Below are positions 50,301 to 61,110 of a DNA stretch of 64,000 bases, in pieces. Made by a program: the position numbers and the translations under genes. Origin of the DNA: Pyxicephalus adspersus (lineage: Eukaryota > Chordata > Amphibia > Anura > Pyxicephalidae); contig NC_092860.1 of NCBI RefSeq assembly GCF_032062135.1, forward strand, positions 133,137,674 to 133,201,673, written 5' to 3'. Under the pieces are notes generated by a model. It was not told the origin of the DNA and searched no databases. It saw only the letters and a program-made list of their open reading frames with translations. The stretch's first letter is position 1; the number at the start of each line of letters is the position of its first letter.

Positions 50301-53300
50301 CAGGCAAACCTGAATTACTTTCCTTCCCTATGATTTAGTAGTTACCCCTTATGGCAATTCTTGTAAGATTAGGGGGGTTCCATCATCACTAGAAATGTGT
50401 GCCTGAAGACTTTTGCTCCAGCATTTGAATAGAGCAACCTTTATATGTCTTGTATGGGACTAAGTGACCCTTATTAAAATAAGCTGGTATTCCTAAATCT
50501 TTGCCATGTTTTTTAAAATCATAAAATTAAAAATATGACAATGTACTAAGTGGTTTATTGATTCAATAATACAGGAATTGCTGAGAAATGACTCTTTTCC
50601 AGGAACTGGAACTAGAGCTAAACCAGAGAGACCAGGAAATAATAGAATGCAAAAATCTACAATCACAAGTGGAAGCAGAGTTTGCAGTGGCGAAACAGAG
50701 ACTACTACAACAAGAGAATGAGATCCAAAGCCAGATAGGTAGTCATTGTAAATCCTGTACAGAAAACAAGACTACATATGCTGCTGGTTATGTACTGCAA
50801 GGTAAACCGATAATGCCATTCTGTGTTTTGACAGAACAGATGAAGACTGTGTCAAGTGCACACAAAGCTGCTCTCGGCGAACTAGCTGAATTAAAAAGTC
50901 AATTAGATCAGCTACAGCAGAAGCCATCTCGCAAGACAAGTGCAAGTAAGAGAGACAGTGGAGAAGCTGTCAGTTCAAAGCAGGTATTATAAAAGAAAAC
51001 AATTCTGAAAAAATACTTTACGTGGAAATCCAACAATTCACTGTAGATATTTGTACATTTCTATTGTCAGCCTACACACAGAACATTTATCAATTAATAG
51101 GAACATAAAAAGTTACAAGTTGCTTGCATTTTGTAATTACTTTAAACAGTGTTTTTGTTCCATAGCTGTTCTGCTTACCATACAGTTCTTTGTTAAATGT
51201 CCAGATGTCCCAGTTAGGCAATTTAGAGTAAAGTGTACTTCATTTGTAAATGTTTGTAATTTACTTTGTTTTTATGTGTCCTTACCACATCTTGTTTTAT
51301 TTGCAGCTATAAAATTTAACAAATCCTTTGGGAAACATAATACTTTAGGAGTTAGTAAGGGTAAAAATGTTCTGTCTGAACTCTAGAGCTAGTCATGCAT
51401 ACATGAATTTTAATTTTCCCCCAAAAGTTACATATGCAGAATCCACAAGTATGGAACAAATATGCTGTTTGATGTACACATTTGATAAAGTTATAGCAAT
51501 TGAGTTGAGCTGATCCTTTCCTTGGCACATACATCTAAATTTTATGTATAGAATGTTCATGAGTAAAGACAATCAACTGGGGTGGGGGGGGGTGTTAGAG
51601 ATGAGAAAAATGGTAGAAAGGGTTCTAAAAGCTTCTGAAGTTTGCTTCCATATAGCAATATCTGTCAGTTGTAACTTTCCAAAGGGAGCTCTAACTAGAA
51701 TTGAAATTCTTAAAAATTAAAATTCTACTACCCAAAAGTTTGACCAACCGCTAGAATTTAGTTTCGAAATCGTGAAAAAATTTGTTTGTTTTTATGTAAT
51801 TTATTGAAAAAAATATTTTAAAACAATTTTAAAAATGATCTTACCTTTTTGTACTTTATGGAAATACAATTTTATATTTTTGATTTCTTTGTTATTTAGA
51901 AAAAAATATGTAATTTAAAGTTTGACCTCTCTGTCAAAGTGCCACATGTATGGCCAGCTTAAGGTTACATAAAACAAAGTAGCTTGATTTATGACTATTT
52001 TTTTAATCAATAGTCTTTCAAATGAAAGCTCTCTCTTTAAACATAAGGACTTTCTTTAATCAAGCAATCATAACTTTAAAGGAATAAATATGACTGTGCT
52101 CTGTAATATTGAAAAATGCTTCTAGGTACAGGAAATATTTAGCATCATGAAGTTAAGATTGAGAAGTTGACATGAAAATGGTAATTTACACAGTTAAAAT
52201 GGGACAAAAAGTAATCTTTTTAAATCTATTTACATTGCCTGTCCCTTTCTGCAATAAAGACTTGCCTGATCAGAAATTTATAATTAGCTCCGCTTCAAAG
52301 CAAATCAGTGGGTTCATTTATTTTTTTTCGCTCAACAACACATTTTTATTTTTCCTTCTGCTATTGCATTCAATCTCCAGGAATGAAGAAGATACCTGGT
52401 ACTTCTGGATATGGAGGAGCCAGTGACTTCACTTCCTTTTATGTTACAGCATATGTAGTTCCTGTTTGTCATGTGGGGTTAGGAAATTAGTGTTTAGTCT
52501 TGTGTAAGCTCTATCTACAGCAAATCCTGAGACTTCTTAATACTTCTTTCTTCTCTCACAGCAGTTTAACAGAGCAGAGGGGTGTAAAAAGATGGTAAAT
52601 AAGTGTTGCTAAAGTAAGGGAATGACACAAGCAGTTTTATTGCCCTTCTTGATCAAAGTACAGTTTCCCTTCAAGGTTACGCATTTCTTCAATGTTATGA
52701 CAAAGGGTAACCCAGTGGTAGGAATTTAGGGTCATTTGTATTATTTGCACTTTTTTAAATCTGATATTTTTGTTTTTTAAAAACATAAAAGAAAATTGCA
52801 GTAACATTCAAGTTGCCTTTCTGTACCCCTCCCATTTTTCCCTTTCTTTGTTATTTAAAATTGCAGCACACAGTTGATTCTGTAAATGTATTATATGAAA
52901 TAATTGTGCTGGAATTGTCTGCAGTGTACTGAACTGGCTTGACATTTTGATAAAGCCTATCTGTACAACCATATAATTTTTCTCTAAATGTATTTCTCCT
53001 TTTTTTCTAGACCTACAGGGAACACTCTGTTCCAAGACAAGAACATGTGAAACAGCATGAAGTCAGTAAAACCAAACGCCAGAGAGAGGCAGAGGCAAAA
53101 CATCTTAAAGAACAGTTAGCAAAGAGCCGAGAAGACTTAGCTAAGACCCATTCTGCAGAGATGAAATCCTTGCAAATGTCCTTGAAGGCAGAAAAAAGAC
53201 AATTGCAGAAAGTAAAGAATTCTTAATCATAGTTGTATAAAAAAAAAAACAGTAGTGGCCATTAGTAGTGGTAATCAGTTCATAAATCACATTGCCCTGT

Positions 53301-56300
53301 CACTTAGAAGCACTCTTTTTTGAGCTTTGGAGAGAAAATGAATGTAACAAAATAATTTAGCACTTCATGCATAGTGCTTTGATTGGGTCACACACCTGTT
53401 ACCAAAGACTTACATATGCTGCAGGTCAAAGAGAAAGCCCTGGCTGTATGAAGAGCACACTGAGGTTGATTTACAAAAGGTGTAGAGTCACTCATGTCCA
53501 AGGAAAAGTATTTCTTTAAGACATGTTTAAGGACCTGGTCCTGCGCTCACCAGGCGCCAGTCCTCCAATCTAACACCTCACACTTTGCCTATAGAAAGTC
53601 CCTGGTCAGCCTCTGGAGCCTAGTTGCGCCGTCCTAGCACACAATTGCCCCCGGGACTTCCGTGTACAATCTGGGGCAAAACTGGCATCTGGGGAAAAAC
53701 TGAAAGAGTCTGGAATACCAGGAACCCACAGATAACACAGGAGAGTCCATCAGAGGCAAGTACAGAATACAGAGCCAGACGTCATACACACGTCAAGGTA
53801 TCCAAGGGTTAAGACAAAAGAGAAATGGGGTCACAGACACAAGGTCGGTCCAGGCAGCAAACAATCTCAGGGTCAGGAAACACGCAGAGCCTGCAACTGT
53901 AAATCCAAAAGATAAACAGAGAGCAGCAGGTCAGCCAAGCTTAGCCCTAGCACAGGCAACGGGTTACTGTGAGCATAGAGGCTAAAAAGTCCCAGCAGCC
54001 AATGACAGGGCAGAGTAGAGCCAGGAACTAATCTGCTCCTAAAATCCCCTTCAGCTGTGAAAAGCCTCAGAGTATGTGCTGGGGATGCCGGGAAGGTACA
54101 GCTCAGGCTGCACGACTATAGGGAAGCAGGAGATGCTGGAAGCTACTAAGTTGTTCTTGTTGCTGTGAGTGACACTGCCAAAAGAATAAACAGGGCTTGT
54201 TATACTGCGGTGGCGTACAGCGTGGGAACGGCCAGATAAAATTCTCCTGACAATGATTGGATGACTTAACTCACTTAGTGAGTAAACATTCTCAATTTTA
54301 TAAGCAAATCAACAATAATTTGCTCTTCAGTTAGCTCAGGCTGAGTTTGCTTTAACTTTCATTGAAATCTGAACTACAGTGAACAATTCACAAGCCATAA
54401 GTACCTTTTTTTCTGTTTTAACTGCATAGTATTTGACATTTTTCTTGCAAAAGGAGACCAGCCTCAGAAGTTTTCTAATGCTGATAAATTATTGAAAATT
54501 GTCAACGTACTTTTTATTACTAATTGTTCTAATGCTTTGTTTTTTGTGACAATTACAAATTTTGTTAGGACCATGAAATGCACATAGAAGAACTAAAGAA
54601 GAAAAATGAAACCAAGATAAATCAACTGATGGAGGAGAGAGACACACTTTACATAAAACTTCAAGATTCCATTTGTCAGGTATATGTAATAATACTGTAT
54701 GTGAAAATCTGGTTAGTACTTTCATGTGATAGGCTTATTCTGTAAACAACGAACAGCGCTACCCCATGGACTTGGCATTCTACCAATGTGCCACCTAGCC
54801 ATAATGCGAAGAACACATCCACCTTTCCTTAAAGTGAGGTTTTAAGTAAGTAAAGTATTATTATTATTATTAAACAGGATTTATATAGCGCCAACATATT
54901 ACGCAGCGCTGTACATTAAATAGGGATTGCAAATGACAGACTAATACAGACAGTGATACAGGAGGAGAGGACCCTGCCCCAAAGAGCTTACAGTAAGGCT
55001 TGATGTAAGCGATAAAGTAAGGCTTAAAGTAAGGCTTGATGTAAGCGATAAACAAATAAAGCCTAAACTGTATGAAAAAATGTGATCATTGTAAGCATCC
55101 AGTGTTATTTGGCTTTTATCGACCTGTTAGCAGAATTATCAAGTGCTATGTCATGAGGACACTCAGAAAAACTGCTGCAAGGCAGGGGTATTCTCTCCAT
55201 TGATTCTACTGATGTAGTGTGAGCTGTAGGTATTGTTTTTATTGTCAGCGGTTCCCTGAGGACTGGAAAGTTATTGAAAGGTTGGTCTAAGAGAATTTCC
55301 CTTCTAAAGTGAGCATCTATTGCATTGCCTATGGCAAGTAACTATACTCTTACTTTTTTAAACTGCAAATAAAAAAAAAAAGTTAAGCCCTGTACAAATG
55401 GATGTCACATGATTGCTAGCTCTTTGCCCATCTCTTTGCAATGCAGAAAGATAATAGTTTGTGGGAGGGTTGGACGGGTAAACAGCTTGCTGAAAATAGT
55501 AAGCTGTGTAAATATCAACATGTGGTGCTGAGCCTTCATAATACAAAGAACTGAAGTGCTGTAAATAAGAGGAGTGGGGCAGAGATAGTAGTACTGGTGA
55601 GGAAAGAGATGTTGTTGGATGTCCGTCAGTGAGGAAAATAGGTGGGTGCCATCTTCCAATGCACAACATGAAAAGCTTATGATATTATAGTATAGTTGTA
55701 TAGAAACTAGTACAACTGTGAAAGAAGAAAGGGAAGACTGGAGGTCGGCTTTACACGATGCTTTTTTCCCCATCTTGTTAGTCTTAAACAAACGTCCCCA
55801 AAAGTGCTTGTAAAAAAAAATTGACATTGCTAATACTAAAGATTAAAATATCCCTTTGTTGACTGTAGTAAGATGTGCAAATGTAAAAGAAAACTTTGCT
55901 ATCAGCCTCATATGCCATTCTGCAGGCACTTTCATATATGGATGCAGTGCATGCTTGACTAATATGCTACATTAGCTACCTAACTTGATATTTTACAATA
56001 TAATGATATATAGCAATGTGCATTTATGTTATTAAAACAGTTTTATAACAATAGCTTCGTTTTTCATTAGAACAAAGCTTTTCTTCAGCCATGTGAAATG
56101 TCCACTTCAATGAAATCTAACAAGAATATGAATGAAAGTGTACAGCTATCAGCCAATTTAATGAGCAAAGAAACTAAAAGGTAAGCTGGTAATAATTTAA
56201 CAGCAGATATAAGGTGTAAGTCTGATAAAATGTCTTGTCTTGTCACTTGAAATGTCTGGTCCACCTATTCAGGCTCAGAAGAGGGTCTACAGATCATCTA

Positions 56301-59300
56301 AACTTTTTTTCCCCAATGCACGTGGGTCAACACATTCAATACAGTTGACAATCGCAAATCGCATTTTCAATACAGGGACTGCAGTACACTGTTTGGCCAC
56401 TTATGTTTTGATGGCACTGTTCTCCAGAAAGAGCTGTTAGGTCTTGCTTGCTACACTAAATACACGTTGAGACGTCCCTGCTGCCTGCTCCCTGGAACTG
56501 TGCCAGATGTCCGCGGTGCTGAGAGAGGAAGGCTGGCCAGTGTATGGAGGTAAGCATAACCTTTAAAAAGCCGGAATTTTCGAAAATCCTCACTCCTCAG
56601 GTCCAGAGGTTACCGATTTTTGAATGTCAACTGTAAATGGATATGCAGAAGCAGGCTGTTCATCCACCCCTATCACATAGGATACCACATCTCTTTAATT
56701 ACTAACTGTGAAATATGAAAAAATATGTGGGACCGTTATAGCATTAAATCACAAAAATAAAAAAATCAATAGTTTATAAAACCATATAAAAATACAGAAT
56801 ATCAATGTTACATTTACAGTAGAGACGACACCCCCATAGTAAAGAGTGGATATCTGTTCAAAGTAAGCATCTTTATCCACGTGATTTGGGGAATGGGTGA
56901 TCATGCAGGGGTAAGGTGGAATGGCTGCAGGATGACTTCATATGGGCTGCTGATCTTTTAATTTTGTCTGAAACAAATTAAACTTTTGTATTTACTGTAT
57001 GTGATCGGTAAGCGCAGAGGCACAGAATGATGTGCTTAATAGGAATTGTCAGTATGTTTAGACATTTCAATAGTGTGCAGCCCTTAAGAAAGTTATATTT
57101 TTTATCCAATTAATGCTAATTATATAACTCATCGTTTCAAAATATTTTTATTTCTTATTAGGTATGAGATATGTGATAGCTCTTCAAGTCCAGTTCATCA
57201 ATTACATAAAACACAAGCAGAATGTCAACATTTCATTGGACTGCAGGTACTAAAATACAAGTTGCTGTTTCTTTAATGATTCTTGGTACCATAATGTGTA
57301 TCTAAACCAAATAACAAAAATGTAAGATATTGCAGCTCACCAGTCCTTAGATTTGAGAATGAGCATGGACATGCACGGAAAGAGAAGCCTGCAACCTCCT
57401 AGGATATGTGACATAGGTATCCCAGGAGGCTTCGGGTTTCCCATTTAGTCTCTACCGCTGCAGCAGTAAAGACATAAAGGACGGGGCCTTCCATTCATAT
57501 TTAGTAAAAAATAGTATTTAAAACAAAAAAAAAACCAATTAATATATAAAGGGTTAGCCACCCTTTTATATAAAGTAAAAAAAAAGTATTGATAGGTCCG
57601 CTTTAAGTAATATTTTGACCAGATAATAGCTGAAGTTTGTAAATTACTCTCATCGGTGCAACGTATAGTGTTTTACGGCAGCCAATCTGAAGTCACTGAA
57701 CATTATTGCAACAGTATTGTAAACTTGGTGGTGAGGTCTGGGTCAGGCTGGATATAAAGATTAGAGAAATTTTGGACATGTGTGATCTGAGTGCCACATC
57801 ATGTCTTTTGGCTCATCTGTAACCAGGACTATCATCAGAAATTTCAGGGCCCCAGACTAGTAAAACCTTCCTGCGCCCCACTTCCCACACATCTAAAAGT
57901 TTCTGGATTGCAAAAGTCAAGATCTTTTGATCAGGGACCAGTACAGAAGTACCCCATGTTCCCCCTGATGACGGCTGTGGCTGCATCTAATGGCAGATTT
58001 TCTTGGGTTGTACAAGGAAGATAAGAATCATCGGGCAAGTTGATTTTAAATATTGTCTGATCTGCCCAAAACGGCTGGAATTTACTTTGCTGCATATTAT
58101 TAATCATTTAGGTCACTTAGATGCAATGCAAATACCATTTTCTATGTATACATTTGGAAATAATTGATATGTAAAATAATTCTACTAAACATTGTCTATA
58201 GCCTCATTTTATTGTCCCGTCATACAGCAATGAAAAATCTCTGGGTTTTCATTAGAGCACTCTCTTTTATTGTAAGAAATGTCTATTTGCTGGAGGCATC
58301 CTCAGCAAATACTGACCTCCAAGTATACCAGCCAGTCAGCATTATGATAAAATATGTTCTAATATAATATGTATTACAAATAAATTCATTAGTGATAACA
58401 CATGGCTGAAGTGAACATACCTTAAAATTATTTGCCTTCCAAGGTCACAACATGGGGCGAACTCAGATTACTGAAATCCAGACCTGTAGAAAGGAGTGTC
58501 AGTGATCCTCCTGGGTGTATGCGTTACAAGCACACAATACATGTATTTCTCTGGTTTTCTCACCCCTTGCTCTGTTTGTCCCAGTCTTCCCACCTTTTAA
58601 ATATGTTAGAACAGGGTAGACCATACACACCATGGGAGCTTGTATGTTTTATCAGTGATCTGTTGTTTCATTAATATCAGAGACTTTACTGTGCAACCAA
58701 GTTTGTGTATATATATTATATATTTTTTTCCTTTCTTACAAGTGCACTGCTGTGCAGTTACAGGTAGCATGCAGTTTTTACCATATATCAGTTTATAGCA
58801 GTCGCAATACTAACAAATGTTTGCTAATGAGTTGTAGCTCATTGCACATCGCTCTTTGCTTTCCTAGATAAGTCAGCAAGTCTTGGCTCTAACTCTTTCT
58901 CAATGGAACACATTTTATTTCTCCCTGATCTAGTTGAACATTTCTGTCACATCGCCCTCTCTCCCCGTTCTGCTTGGTGCCCTATATAAAAGGTCATTTC
59001 CACAACCTGCCAACTGTACCGCAGTGCCAAGCAAGAGACACATAATTCACTCATAAATATTCAAGACCATGGCCTAGATTTGGATGGAAATATTGTGGAG
59101 AAAAGTTCTATGTTGTTCTGAAATGTAGCTAATAAAAGTTGGCTTTTAGAAGTCAGGTGCACATATACTATTTTTATAGGGAGAGAGTGGCTTTAACACC
59201 TAATAAAGAGCCCTTTAGGCTTGCACAGCCCTTAGGCTTGCACAGTTCTTTACTAATATTGGCTGAATTCACAATACAAAAAGTAAAAACTCACTGAAAA

Positions 59301-61076
59301 CCTCAAGAAGTTTTTACTTTTTGTTTAGTATTTTCTCAAAACATTCTGATGTGTTTCTTTGAATTTCTATGTGTTTTGATGCATTTTCCTGTGCATATAT
59401 GTTTGGAAGGGACCTCCGAGGAAAATCCCAGGTGATTATGAGTAAAATGAACAGAAAGAAAACAAATATCAAAGCTTTTGTATTTATATAGCGCCATCAT
59501 ATTACGCAGCGCTGTACATAGTCGTGTCACTAACTGTCCCTCAAAGGAGCTCATAATCTAATGTCCCTACCATAGTCATATGTGATTAATGTAGTGTAAG
59601 GTCAATTGTTAGGGAGAAGCCAATTAACCTAACTGCATGTTTTTGGGATGTGGGAGGAAACCCACGCAGACACAGGGAGAACCTGCAAACTCCATGCAGA
59701 TAATGTCCTGGCTGGGGATTGAACCTGGGACCTAGCGCTGCAAAGGCCGGAGTGCTAACCCCTGAGCCACCGTGCTGCCCTATGCTATGTACCTGTAAAA
59801 GCTTCTAATGTGTAGACATAATACTACGTTGAATGCCAAAATCTTGGAGGTGATGTCAACATGAGTGTCAGAGATCACATTTAATGGGCCTTCCTCTTTG
59901 CTTCTTCTCCGGCAGCTGCATTAAAGTTTATTAAAAGAGTTTAGGATAAGGTATAGGAGCTTTTTATCCTTTCCCCACCTAACCAAAAATATGGATATGC
60001 ATAGACTTTAAGTTTGGTATCTTCCAAAGAGTGTCTGCAAGCATTCAATAGCATTTTGTACGGGTGCTTGGAAGCCATTGTTGAAGAGTTTGAAAATCTA
60101 TGAAAGTCTTTGAGTGAGAAACTGCCTAGAGATACAACATAAAGCTTATGAAATAATCAGTCCCTGAAAACCACAAATGCAAAAAATTGGATTTTTACTT
60201 GTACTAAGGAGCGGTACCTGTAGAAAGACACTCATTTGAACATAGCCATTAGCCCTAGTTTCAGGTTAAAAAAGGCCATTTAGCCAGTGCCAGTGTGTCT
60301 TACCCATAACTGGTCAATTATTTATATATGTGACTACATCCTGTATGCTGCCAAGTAAAACCAAAATATACATTTAGAAAAGTTCTTTGTTTAGGAGTAA
60401 CTTTATATTTATATTCTTAGGAAGAAAGTGCGCCGGATTTAAAAAAGCAAAATACTCAGTTGGATGAATATGAAATAAAGATGTCCCAACTGGAACAGGA
60501 GAATTCAGTCTTACAGGATTCTGTAGAACTACTAAGCAAAGAGATTTCCAAATCCCAGCATGAGGCATTGGGAGTAAAAGAAAAGCAAAACAGGTTTGTA
60601 TATATAGATAACATGGGCATTAATGAACACAGACAGAACAGAAAATTCCCCAAACCTATGCCATTCATTGCAAACAAGACTTATGTAACAAATATCAAAG
60701 TACCCATGTACCCAGATCATACTGACTTAAGTATTGACATTTTCTAACAAGCAGTAAAATAATTTCAAAACACTTCTATATCTGTCTCTATAGCCATTGT
60801 GAAATTCTGAAATTCATGATCAAAGTTCAAAATAGACCCTAAACTGAAATTTAGTAATCCTTAAGTAACTTTGAGAAATAATACCTTCATATCACAAGCA
60901 ACTATACAGATTGGAGATAATTTTAAGACTTTGTTGTTTATTGTCCATATTCTCTACACAATATTACTTTACGTTTGCTCACTGGTGTTTGTTTCTTTCG
61001 TTTGTAAATCTGTGTAAAAATACATGACTGAGGATTCAGAAGTCCAAAATAAAACAATTGGTATATGCTAAATATA

Positions 61077-61110
<34 letters not shown>

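Larger units (their letters stand above)
47306..50602 (+). other. FAM184B: FAM184B intron 2
   Basis: 3.3 kb containing a hAT-type element (48232-48677) and a solo LTR (49382-49947). The remaining sequence has no recognised feature. Confidence 0.7.
53212..54568 (+). other. FAM184B: FAM184B intron 5
   Basis: Most of this 1.36-kb intron is a nested repeat pair: an outer element (about 53466-54312) split by an inner repeat (53525-54253). Confidence 0.6.
54680..56070 (+). other. FAM184B: FAM184B intron 6
   Basis: Contains the reverse LINE tail (54856-54992) and a small tandem duplication. The antisense open frames at 55358-55827 show no conserved features. Confidence 0.65.
57247..60420 (+). other. 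FAM184B: FAM184B intron 8
   Basis: 3.2 kb containing a fragment related to the 'taaagcggac' transposon family (about 57380-57608), a direct duplication 'taggcttgcacag' (59217-59240) and a full SINE (59475-59781). The rest is unannotated. Confidence 0.65.

Noticed and set aside
55358..55827. Minus-strand frames of 103 and 140 codons in FAM184B intron 6
   Set aside because: Two overlapping frames in different registers, without splice, start or domain support.
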